Below are positions 25,502-35,076 of a stretch of 64,000 bases of DNA, in pieces. Positions within the stretch are counted from its first letter, which is position 1; every line of letters starts with the position of its first letter. The notes under the pieces are model-generated. The model was given only the letters and a program-made list of their open reading frames with translations, made no database searches and was not told where the DNA came from. Both the position numbers and the translations under genes were made by a program. The DNA comes from Cocos nucifera (lineage: Eukaryota > Streptophyta > Magnoliopsida > Arecales > Arecaceae), in the NCBI GenBank assembly GCA_006176705.1, contig QRFJ01002117.1:169228-233227 (forward strand), read 5' to 3'.

Positions 25502-25864
25502 GTGATAGCAGATTCCACCATGGAAGCAGAATACATCGTTGCGTCAGAAGCTGCAAAGAAGGCATTTTGGTATAAGAAGTTTGCTGTAGAGATCGAAGTG
25601 ATGCCATCAGATGCCATTCCTCTATACTGTGACAATAATGGTGCCATAGCCCTTGCAAAGGAGCTGAGGTCTCACCAAAAATCTAAGCACATCAAGTGGC
25701 GATACCACCTCATCCATGATTACCTCGAGAAGGGTTACGTCGAGGTCAAGAGAGTCGACTCCACAGATAATGTGGCAGATCCGCTTACAAAACCATTGGG
25801 CCAGCAGAAGATCGAAGCCCACCTTGAGAAGATGAGACTTAGATTTGTAGCCAATTGGCTTTAG
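25502..25864 (+). pseudogene. Copia RNase H, copy 2
   Basis: Continuation of the RT frame after the shared TGA. It contains STMEAEYIVASEAAKKAFWY, LYCDNNGAIALAKE, SKHIKWRYHLIHDYLEKG and NVADPLTKPLGQQK. It would degrade the RNA strand of the RNA-DNA hybrid during element replication. It has Ala-Asp-Pro intact (ADPLTKPL), where copy 1 has Thr-Asp-Pro. It ends near the PPT at 25867. Confidence 0.85.
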
Positions 25865-25878
25865 GTCAAGTGAAAGTT

Positions 25879-28094
25879 TGTTAGATATGTGTGCCCTAAA
25901 AGCCAGAATTGGCTGACACTTGTAATACACTTCTAGGGGCAAAATTATAATTTTGACTATAAATAATAAAATGGATTATTTTCTATCATAAATATATATT
26001 TAGTGTCTGTGATACATCCCTTGAGTTAATGGTAATGATAATTCTTATTTTCAAGAGTTGAAAATTTAAGACAAGAATTTTCATTATTAACTCATAAAAT
26101 GCTCCTGACCGTAGGATCATCATGAGGATGGTGATTGATCTAGAAGGATTGGTGTACAATTGCTTTTTTTATAGTAGATGAGTCTTGAGTCTATGATATG
26201 GAGACATCGGAGTGAGAGTACAGGTACTCATTAGAGAACGAGGGCACTGAGCGTGACCACCTCGAGTAGTCATAAGGAAGTCTACCTTCTCATCGATGAC
26301 TGACTCGAAGCTGCAGTGGTGTGTCTGGATTCTTTGATCTGAGGTGCATCAGCAGTTCACCTTGAGGGTGTTATAGTTTGACTACACCATTGACTCGGTC
26401 TCCTAGCCATTCGAAACCCTGAGGTGTATGTTGGCTATAGCATGTTCATTGTAGGAAATGGATTACACCAAGATGGGAAAATCTATCTACCGTTGGTGGA
26501 TAGAGGAGCAGCCCTACATGATGATCATGAGAATCAAGTCCATAAGCCCATGGCCATGGTAGAGTGAAATAATAGAAAAAATTTCTATTTAGAGGTTTTC
26601 ACATCGGACTTGAATCGAATGATTAAATCATATGATAGAAATTAGGGTTTGACGAGTTCACCTTAACCCTAATCTGATCAGGGCTCAAGATAGAAGAACT
26701 TAATCACACAAGTAGCTGCATTGAGAGGTTCGCATTTTCAATTTTGATGGGTTGCCACCATATACTGCTAGGTGTCACTGGTGGATTTTGGGAGCAATTA
26801 GAATGATTTAGATGATCGATCATTCTAGTTGTCTGAATCAGAAGAGTTCTGATCCATCAAAAAAAGGAGTTTTGATGATGTCGATGATAGAGATCATGAC
26901 ATATCCTATTATCATACAGAAGCTAAATCTAACTGGATCATACAAACAAGGGTTTTGATTTAGATATCATCAATTTTAGACTAACCTAGTTCAATTGATT
27001 TGAATTAGATTCAATTAGGTTCAAGAAAATCGTGCTAGCACATGATTGAAGCCTAACGTTCTCCTTTTATTATCATTAAAAGTTGTCTTGACTGAGCCAA
27101 ATTTGTTTGTGCTCACTCAGAGGTACCTTTACATTGATCTGACTGGAGTTTGTTCCAGATTAGAAAATTATTTGTCTTAATTTATGAGATAAATTTGAGA
27201 CAACACCAACCATTTTTTTCTTTCACCTACTCAAAATTCTTGTCCTTTGACTTTGGTCAAACATTGACCTTTGACCCTTGGACATCTGCCCATGTGTCAT
27301 GTACTTATTGGAGAGCAGATATGGGCTTGTCCCCTTACTAGAAAATTGGAAAGGAGGGGGTGCATGCCGTAGGGAGGTATGCGCCCATGGATAGGGATGA
27401 CTGGAGTCCCATACGGATGGGACTTCAGGTTGCTTCTTAGTTTCTACTTTAGGTGACCCCTAGCTATAGACTTTGATCAATCTTAGATGCCATCTAAGGA
27501 TGAATTTATGGGGCTCTCATCTAAGGATTGGATCAGGGTGATGTTCATCCCACCAATCAGATTTAGATCTGATTGCACGAAGCAACATGATTGGTCAGGA
27601 TGATGTGGCACTGCATGGCGCAGTAGGGTCTATATAATCCCTATCTGCGCACCACACTAATTTGAGAGAGTTCCCTCTTAGCCACACCCCAAGGCTGCCC
27701 CTCTCCCTCCTTCATGCTATCTTCTAATCCTCTCTCTCCTCTCCATGCCCAAAGGAAGTTGGGCTCCAGTTTGGTGCGATCCAGGCAAGAGAAAGATGAC
27801 GAGAAAGAAAGAAGGCAGCACTTACTACAGAGACGACTGCTGATCTTCAGAAGGAGTTTTGAAGATTCTCCAAATCAGATTCAAATTTGATTTTTGGAGA
27901 GGTGATAAAGAAGAAGAAGATCTCCAGATCTAGCCTAAGTGGATATCGATAGAGGCCAGGTGCTTGCATGGCTAAATCTAGAATCTCAGGCAATCAGCAG
28001 GATCATCAAAGGGTAATCAGATTACCCAACATCAAGGTATAATTAAATCAGATTTAATTTATTTTATTTTTATTTATTAGATCTATAAAATCAA
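25879..28094 (+). repeat. 3' LTR of Copia copy 2, truncated
   Basis: Starts TGTTAGATATGTGTGCC and ends at the same point as the copy 1 3' LTR, fused to the same array A flank. From about 26100 to 27700 it has extra single-base insertions relative to copy 1 (for example at 26395, 26461-26500 and 27200-27240). Confidence 0.85.
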
Positions 28095-29880
28095 GATAAG
28101 GTTCTGCCTTTTGCATTTAATATAGTTAGGTTGTCATGAAAAAACACATGTTAGAATTCTTCATTGAGCTTCTTCCTTCTCCACATCTTTGGTCTATGAG
28201 GTTCTGACTTTTGCTCATGTTAGGACGAGGTTCTCCTCCCATTCCTAATAGGCTGTAGGGGCATATTAGGACCATTATCGGAGCCTCTCCTCTCACCTCA
28301 TCTAAAATGAATGAGGCCTTCAAACTTTGCTCACATTAGGATGAGGTTCTCCTCCTATTCCTAATGGGCTATAGGGGCACATTAGGATCGTTGTTGGGGT
28401 CTCTCCTCTCATCTCGTCTAAAATGAACGAGGCCTTCGACTTTGCTCATGTTAGGACGAGGTTCTCCTCCTTTCCTAATGGACTGTAGGGCCACATTAGG
28501 ACCGTTGTCAGGGCCTCTTCTTCTCACCTCGTCTAAAATGAACGTGGCCTTCGACTTTGTTCATGTTAGGATGAGATTCTCCTCTTATTTCTAATGGACA
28601 GTAGGGGCACATTAAGGCCGTTGTCGGGGCCTCTCTCTCTTACCTCGTCTGAAATGAACGAGGCCTTCGACTTTGCTCACATTAGGATGAAGTTCTTCTT
28701 CTATTCCTAATGGACTGTAGGGGCACATCAGGGTCATTGTCGGTGCCTCTCTTCTCACCTCATCTAAAATGAATGAGACCTTCAAGTTTATTCTCATTAG
28801 GACGAGATTCTCCTCCTATTTCTTAACGAGCTGTAGGGGCACATTAGGGCCATTATCGGGGCCTCTCCTCTCACCTCATCTGAAATGAATGGGGCCTTCG
28901 ACTTTGCTCACGTTAGGATGAGGTTCTCCTCCTATTCCTAATGGACTGTAGGGGCACATTAGGGCCATTATTGGGGCCTTTCTTCTCACCTCGTCTAAAA
29001 TGAATGAGGCCTTCGACTTTGTTCATGTTAGGATGAGGTTCTCCTCCTATTCCTAATGGGCTGTAGGGGCACATTAGAGCCATTGTTAGAGCCTCTCCCC
29101 TCATCTCATCTAAAAATGAACGAGGCCTTCGACTTTGCTCATGTTAGGATGAGATTCTCCTCCTATTCCTAACATGCCATAGGGGCACATAAGGGCCGTT
29201 GTCAGGAACTCTTCCCTCATCTCATCTCAAATGAACAAGGCTTTCGACTTTGCTCACATTAGGATGAGGTTCTCCTCCTGTACCTATAATGGCAATAGGG
29301 GCATAAATGGACTGTTGAATGGGCCTCTTCCCTCCTCCTGTCTTAAATAATTGAAGGTCTTCGACTTGCTCATGTTAGGATGAGGTTCTCCTCCTATCCC
29401 TATCATGGCAATAGGGGCACAAATGGGACAATGAATGAGCCTCTCCCCTCCTCCTATCTTAAATAACCAGAGGTCTTCGACTTGCTCATGTTAGGACGAA
29501 GTTCTCCTCCTGTTCCTAACATGACACTAGGGGCACAAATAGGCCATTGAATGGGCCTCTCTCCTCCTCCAGTCTTAAATAATCGAAGGTCTTCGACTTG
29601 CTCATATTAGGATAAGGTTCTCCTCCTATTCCTAACATGGCACTAGGAGCATAAATGGGCCATTGAATGGGACTCTTTCCTCCTTCTTTCTTAAATAATC
29701 AGAGGTCTTCGACTTGCTCATGTTATGGCGAGATTCTTCTTCTATCCTTATCATGGAAATAGGGGCACGAATGGGCCATCGAATGGGCCTCTTCCCTCCT
29801 CCTATCTTAAATAATCAGAGGTCTTTGACTTGCTCATGTTAGGATGAGGTTCTCCTCCTATTTCTAACATGGCCACTTTT
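28095..29880. repeat. Tandem array A (115-116 bp unit, about 14 copies)
   Basis: The marker phrase TTCGACTTTG or TTCGACTTGC recurs at 28435, 28550, 28666, 28781, 28897, 29012, 29128, 29243, 29360, 29476, 29592, 29708 and 29824, so the period is 115-117 bp. Two subfamilies lie in blocks: units before about 29250 read CTAAAATGAACGAGGCC, later units read CTTAAATAATCGAAGGTC with GGGGCACAAATGGGCC. It lies in the 3' region of the minus-strand Gypsy, just after the integrase remnant. Short minus-strand frames inside (28612-28797, 28913-29104) are by-products of the repeat. Confidence 0.9.
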
Positions 29881-29939
29881 GATTGCTTCTTTCCTATCGA
29901 CATATAGTTTTTGTACCAAGAAATAATAATGTTAAGATG

Positions 29940-30130
29940 GAGAAGTTTTATTGAAGAAAAATTACTGGTAATACATTCTCAGATTATCAAAATTCAAAAG
30001 TCATGGGAGCGTTGTTCCTCTGAGCTTCTTCAGGCGATAAGCTTCAGATCGGACGACCTCCTCTATTTCATATGGGCCTTCCCAATTTAGGGTAAGCTTC
30101 CTCCAGCTCTAAGACTAAGAGATGGTGGCT
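29940..30130 (-). pseudogene. Gypsy integrase C-terminal remnant
   Basis: On the minus strand the translation reads NWEGPYEIEEVVRSEAYRLK then KLRGTTLP and, after a stop, NLRMYYQ. This is the characteristic end of plant Tat-type Gypsy polyproteins. It joins directly to gag-proximal sequence near 30100-30180, so protease, RT, RNase H and the integrase core are all missing. This is the only part of pol left in the element. Confidence 0.75.
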
Positions 30131-30179
30131 CGCTGAAGCACTCAGTCCTTCAAAAATAGTGTTGATGATGTCGAAAGGT

Positions 30180-31632
30180 GGTCGATCTTCTTGTTGTTCG
30201 TTCCTCATCAGTGGTTCTAGCTGCGGCAGCATCTTGGCTAATTTTTTCTTACTTCAGGCCAACGTCTGAGAAATTGACCTAGCCGGCCTCTCCTGATGAG
30301 CTCCTCGATCTTGTCTTGGAGCTGAATGCATTCTTCAGTATCGTGATCATGGTTATGATGGTAGAGGTAGCATTTGCTTGGATTGCACTTGCCAGGATGA
30401 GTACGCATCCTTTCAGACCTCGGTAGTTGCTTCTTGATCTCCATCAATACTTATATTTTTGGATCATCGAGGAGGACGTAGTTATGAAACCTTCTGAGGG
30501 GGAACTTCTTCGTGCTTTTCTATTGGAGCTTCTTTGACGATGAGCTCGAGAAGGCTTTTGGGCTCACTTGCACTCGGAGGAAGTCCATGAGCATGGTTGA
30601 ACTTCATTCGGCTCTCTATCAACTGCGGGTTTATTAGACTCACCCACCTACCGCTCTCCTACAGCCTCCTCATCCTTCAACTTGAAGTCTTTTTTTGCTC
30701 GGGCATATCCTTCAGCCTGAGCTAGCAGATCGGCAAAGTTCCTGAGGTACTTCTTCTCTAGGAGAATAGCAAATCATTCTTTTGAAGAAAGAACAGTAAA
30801 TATACTTCTTCTTCAGGGAGAATAGCAAATCATTCATCAAGAAATTCGAACCTTGGCAGGGATGTCAGCTGCTAATGAAGTGAGCCACAAACTGATGGCT
30901 CATCTGATTAAAGAAGAAGATCATACTTGGCTTCAACATCGAGTAGCAATTTCTTACTGCTTCCTTCAAGGTAGATGGGAAAGCTCGACATAAGATGGCG
31001 TCTAGTGCACCATGGAGCAGCATCATGGTTTGAAAGGCCTTTAGATGATCGATCGGATCACAGGTTCCATCGTAGCTTTTAAATTAGGGAAGCTTGAAGT
31101 TTGGCAGAATGAGATTTTGCATAATTCGAGAAGAGAAAGGGGGATCGGTGTAGACATCGTCATGGTGAGCCAAGGTGATGTGGCGGAGTTTCTCAATCCA
31201 TCGGTCCATCTCTTGTAGTTTTTGATCGAGGATGTCATCTCAATCACAGATCTTGAAAGACTTTCGACTGTAGATGGGAAAGATCTCTTTCAAAAAAAAT
31301 TCATGATCCGAACAAGGATCCTTTGCTCTTTATTTTCTCTTTCCAGAGGCGATAGGTATGCTAGCCCAAGTGCGCCTCCTTGAGATCGATTCCTGACATT
31401 CTGATGGTGGATTTTCTGATGAAATCGCTATCGAAGGTTGCCGCATGGTCTGCACCATTTTGGTGAGGTCTTGAACTCGTTGCATCAGTAGGTTAAACTG
31501 CTGTAGATCTACCATGGCCGTTGATGGAGGAGGAGGTTGAAGCACCGATGATGGAGTAGGGATGGATAAATCTGGCTCAGATCTAATGGCAGAAGTGGTA
31601 GATCTTCAGATAGTCATCTTCTTAGGAGGCAT
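30180..31632 (-). pseudogene. Gypsy gag of minus-strand element
   Basis: Begins with MPPKKMT at about 31632 and is broken by stops and frameshifts. Recognisable parts: Pro-rich N-terminus and heptad-like LQQFNLLMQRVQDLTKMVQ (31330-31545); capsid core with PFSSRIMQNLILPNFKLPKL, SYDGTCDPIDHLKAFQTMML, CRAFPSTLKEA and HQFVAHFISS (about 30870-31160); and the terminal zinc-knuckle-like KCYLYHHNHDHDTEECIQLQ with DKIEELIRRGRLGQF (30238-30447). This ordering matches plant Tat/Retand-type gag. About 30640-30850 contains a partial internal duplication (the phrase CTTCTTCAGGGAGAATAGCA and its neighbour). Confidence 0.85.
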
Positions 31633-31719
31633 TTTTTTTAGAAAAAATTCTAGAGAGGAAGAAGAGAGATCACTGCTAAGCACTCCTTTAAGAACAAGGA
31701 AACCTTAGGAACAGAGGAT

Positions 31720-31739
31720 CCTTCCTCTAGCACCAATTC
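31720..31739 (-). other. Primer binding site of minus-strand Gypsy
   Basis: On the minus strand the LTR end CACACCAACA is followed by GAATTGGTGCTAGAGGAAGG. The position and the TTGGTGCTAGA phrase fit a tRNA primer site of Tat-type elements; I could not assign the tRNA. Confidence 0.6.
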
Positions 31740-32828
31740 TGTTGGTGTGAAATCTGATTGACGTCGGATCAAGCTAGAGTTGAGGAAGAAAAGGTCGCTG
31801 TCGGTGATATACAAAACAAAGTTCCATCCGAAGTCAGTGGTGGTGGCTCTGGTAGGACCCTCTGATGATCAAATCAGCTCTTCTGGCCAACAAAAATAGA
31901 GTGCTCAGGAAAAAACTCAGCAGAGTTTTGGAAAGAAGAAGATAGCTTAGAGAAAACATATCTGGAGGGTCCCTTTTTATAGACGGAGCCTGTAGCAAAC
32001 TAATAGTGATAGCCATAGCCGTCCGATAGTGGGCCACTTTGGGCCATATAGGATTTGTTATGGAAAAAGGCGCCACCTGTAGCTAACTGATAGTGATAGT
32101 CATAGTCGTCTGATAGTGGATCGCTCGAGGCCATATAGGATTTATTATGGAGAGAGGTGCCGCCTGTAGCAAACTGATAGTGACAGCCATAACCATCCGA
32201 TAGTGGGCTGCTCGGGATCACGTGGAGTTTGTTATAGAGAGAAATATTTATTATCATGATATGCCTATTCATTGAGATTTAATAGTCGAAGTTTGAAGGA
32301 AGCAGGTATTGGTTGGTGAAGAGCTTTGACATACATCAATTTCAAAGGAGTTCAGACTCCTAAAGGAAATATGGCTAGAGGGGATCATCTGGAAGGAATG
32401 CTAGTTGAAATCTGGAAGTAATCTGCTGGAGGAATCCGAATGGAGTTCGATTGATGGAGAAGTCTAGAAGGAGTCCGACTGATGGAGATGTTTGGAAGGA
32501 GTCCGACTGATGGAGAAGTTCGGCTAAAGGAGATGTCTGAAAGAAGTTTAGTTGAAGAAGAAGTCTGAAAGAAGTCTGACTGATGGAGAAGTTTGGCTGA
32601 AGGAGAAGTCTGGGAGAAGTTTAGTTGAAGGAGAAGTCCGAAAGGAGTTCAATCGCTGGAGGAGTTCGGAAGGGGTTCGACCACTGGAGGAGTTCAACTA
32701 CTGAAGGAGTTTGAAAAGGGTTCGACCGCTGGAAGAAGAATTTTTGATCGAAGCTCTTTTATGATTACCAGTTATATTAGGCTAAGCATCAGACTAGACT
32801 TCGATGGGGGTAGGGTTTACCCCCAATA
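31740..32828 (-). repeat. 5' LTR of minus-strand Gypsy (right copy)
   Basis: Matches 2911-4119. It has the same three ~87-88 bp tandem units (from 31990, 32077 and 32164), the same GGAGTCCGAC-type subrepeats (32400-32740) and a clear minus-strand TATAAAAAG box (complement at 31973-31981). The outer end CCAATA is followed directly by the ATGAG target duplication. Substitutions against the other LTR are frequent, so the insertion is old. Confidence 0.85.
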
Positions 32829-32833
32829 ATGAG
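32829..32833. repeat. Target-site duplication, right (ATGAG)
   Basis: Exact repeat of 2906-2910. Together they show that the sequence at 2910 and at 32834 was continuous before the minus-strand Gypsy inserted. Confidence 0.85.
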
Positions 32834-33011
32834 CATTCTAGAAGAACAAATAGAAAAAATTCTTAATAAACAAGGGTCTGAGAATGGAGTCACATGCTAT
32901 CTTCCCATAATTAAAAATGAATATATCAATAAAGAAATAACAAACTATCTTTTTATGATTGATAATCTAAAATCATTAAAATTTATCAATACACTATTTG
33001 ATATAGGATAG
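32829..33011 (+). pseudogene. Outer Gypsy frame, resumed 3' end
   Basis: A 60-residue open stretch starts MSILEEQIEKILNKQ, and the left flank at 2880-2913 ends in KFMSI in the same sense, so the reading continues across the insertion. It has no protease or RT motif. It is followed at about 33013-33070 by a short non-coding stretch with GTTGGGAGGCAACC, a phrase often seen just after the last ORF of plant Gypsy elements. This supports an element whose coding part is gag plus a short tail. Confidence 0.6.
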
Positions 33012-34240
33012 GTAAGCTGCCTTGTGTCTGGCTGAAGACGGTAAACTTAGCACTTGTTGGGAGGCAACCTAATATTTAATTTTTTTTACATCTAATTTAT
33101 TTTTTTAGTTTATTTTTTTAAGATATTTTGAATAAAATTGGAGGAAGAGCCTAAATTTTTAAAAGCACATGCTGAATCAAAAATACATTAAATTAGGTGT
33201 ATTCTTTCATGTTCTTTATTATACCCTTTATATTTTCTTCTCCATTGAGGATAATATCGATTAAGTTTAGGGAGAGAATAATAAAAAAAATTTAAAAGTC
33301 CTCAAAGAAGTTAGTATTTAGCATTTAGACACCTGATTATGCTTAAGAATCGAGTTGAACTAAGCATTTTTAAAAAAAATTGATGTGTAGATTAGAGAAT
33401 TTGTGAGATATTGAGGGACGAAGTATTAAAAAAATCCAATAAAGAGTTAAGTCTAGAACATAAAATTTTTTTCTTTGAGTACTTTTAATTTTTTCTATCA
33501 ACATAAAAAAAAGTCTATATTTTATAGGCTTGTGTAGAGTAACTATATATTTCTTCATATAAAAAAATAAATTTAAAATAAAATAATTTTTAAGTACTTC
33601 TCACTGAGTAATCGAGCCTTTTTGCCTAAGCAAGCATTAAGTTTCGCATCAAAAGATGGAAAGGATGAAGAAGCTCATTGTAAAGCTAGTCTTAATTCGT
33701 TGCTTGTTTAATTCGATCTAGTAAGTTCGAGGGATATTTTATACCTAGTGCCCTAAAGACAACTAGTTTGGGAGTCATTAGCCCAAGACCCCCTACATAG
33801 ATCAAATAGAACGCTTAATGGGTTAAGGCACTTAATAGTGGTATAATATTAAAAAAAATACATTAATTTTTTACCAAGTAACCAGATCTCGTTGCCTAAG
33901 CAAGCATTGATATTCACATCAAAAAGTGGACAATGTGAATAAAAATTTTAATAAATGAAGGGCGGAAGTAGCAATACACTTGTCCAGATATAAGTTTAGA
34001 TAATTCAAAGATAAAGATAGGGATAATTTAGAAAAAGTTTAGAAAAATTTAATATTCTTTACTTAATTTTTCTATTGATAAATACTAATACCCTAATGAT
34101 ATACCTCATTTATGCTCTACTGAATATCAATGACCATTTTAAAAACTACTTAGGTAAAATTTAAAATTCTAAAGTTAAAAGGTATCTAAAATTGAATTCT
34201 TTCTTTACTCGAGAATGAGCAAAGCTTAAGTTGGAAGGTA
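33012..34240 (+). other. 3' untranslated region of outer Gypsy
   Basis: AT-rich, non-coding, about 1.2 kb. Two phrases occur twice about 280 bp apart: GAGTAATCGAGCCTTTTTGC (33606) and AGTAACCAGATCTCGTTGCC (33878), each followed by TAAGCAAGCATT and CACATCAAAA. A degenerate duplication is therefore present. A weak purine tract (AAGCTTAAGTTGGAAGG) precedes the LTR start at 34241. Confidence 0.5.
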
Positions 34241-34470
34241 TGATAAGTACCATAAATTTATCAATAAAAATACTAATTTATTAATTAATTTATATTTATT
34301 TTTAAAAATTAATCATCAATTTAGATATATTTTTAAGAAATTAATATTTTTATTAATTAAAAAATTAATTAAAAAAAATAAAAGTAAAAAAATAAATATT
34401 ATTATCAATAAAAAGAGCTCATTTTTTTGTCACAATAAAATAAGTTTGAAGTAAAATGGAGCTAAAATGA
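34241..34470 (+). repeat. 3' LTR start of outer Gypsy, interrupted
   Basis: TGATAAGTACCATAAATTT directly follows the purine tract, the expected place for the 3' LTR. Very AT-rich. It is cut at 34470 by the SIRE-type element and may continue at 38581. The matching 5' LTR would lie before the window, so this is unconfirmed. Confidence 0.5.
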
Positions 34471-34983
34471 TGTTGATCTTAAGATTGATTTTGATTATTC
34501 CAAAATATTGATTACAAATGATACTACTCATGCATTTCAAGAATGTATGTAGGACTTCTCAAATACTCAAAATGAAGAAATTATCCATAGAAGAAATCTT
34601 CTTAAAAGAAGAAAAATCAAAGTAAAGAATAATTTTAAATGCTCAAATAATGCTAAAACAAGAAGTTTTGGAAGCCTTAATGGTGGGAAAGACCATAAAA
34701 ATCAAGGTGGAAGAAGCCCTTAAAAGTTGAAGACAAAATGCCATTCATGCAGAAATATATGTAGAATTGTTGAAGGCTGAGAACTTAGATGATCTAGTGA
34801 AAGACTGAGCTAGTTTAGTACTTAGTCGGCTTAGTGAAAAACTAAATCGGCTCATTCTCAGAAAATAGAAAAATAGAAAGCTAATTTTTTAAGTCTATTG
34901 ATACTAAGCTGACCCAGTTAGAAACTAAGCTGACCTAGTGAAAAATTGAGACGACCCAATAAAAAGTTGAGCTAACCTAGTAA

Positions 34984-34995
34984 CTGCAACAGCTA
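34984..34995 (+). promoter_or_regulatory. TATA box upstream of gag-like ORF
   Basis: GCTATAAATGGC lies about 85 bases before the ATG at 35077, with pyrimidine-rich sequence between. It is a reasonable core promoter in the 5' LTR-like segment. Its position relative to any LTR end is unclear because no PBS is seen. Confidence 0.45.
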
Positions 34996-35076
34996 TAAAT
35001 GGCTAGTCTCTTCAAAAAGCTTCTGAATCACTTTGCCTCTCAATCCATACCTCAAACCCTCTCAAATCCAAGAAGG

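Larger units (their letters stand above)
17612..28094 (+). mobile_element. Long-LTR Copia element, copy 2 (possible false duplicate)
   Basis: Same order, same 5' flank (GTCGAACTAG) and same 3' truncation joined to array A as copy 1, so it arose by duplication of the whole locus or by assembly, not by a second insertion. 17612-23806 is indel-rich. After a 25-N gap, 23832 to about 26100 is clean. About 26100-27700 is noisy again, and 27700-28094 is clean. Coding parts: gag about 21970-22690, protease/integrase about 22765-23806 and 23832-24140, RT 24143-25483, RNase H 25502-25861. Confidence 0.8.
2911..32828 (-). mobile_element. Tat-like Gypsy element, pol-deleted, host of nested Copia
   Basis: Read on the minus strand the element runs: 5' LTR (31740-32828), PBS, gag (about 31632-30180), integrase C-terminal tail (about 30130-29940), tandem array A, a Copia insertion and its second copy, tandem array B, polypurine tract, 3' LTR (2911-4119). 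Inner LTR ends read TGTTGG...CCAACA; both outer ends read TATTGG/CCAATA, a C-to-T type change at each outer edge. The flanking ATGAG duplication proves insertion into the gag-derived frame of another Gypsy element. Protease, RT, RNase H and integrase core are absent. Arrays in the 3' untranslated region are a known habit of Tat-lineage elements; the lineage label rests on this and on the gag and integrase-tail wording. Confidence 0.85.

Noticed and set aside
28095..29880. Regular array resembling a CRISPR
   Set aside because: The whole 116-bp unit is repeated with no unique spacers, there are no cas genes, and the context is a plant retrotransposon.
32000..32272. Minus-strand 90-residue frame with internal protein repeats
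   Set aside because: The repeats come from the 88-bp DNA units inside the Gypsy LTR; there is no independent coding evidence.
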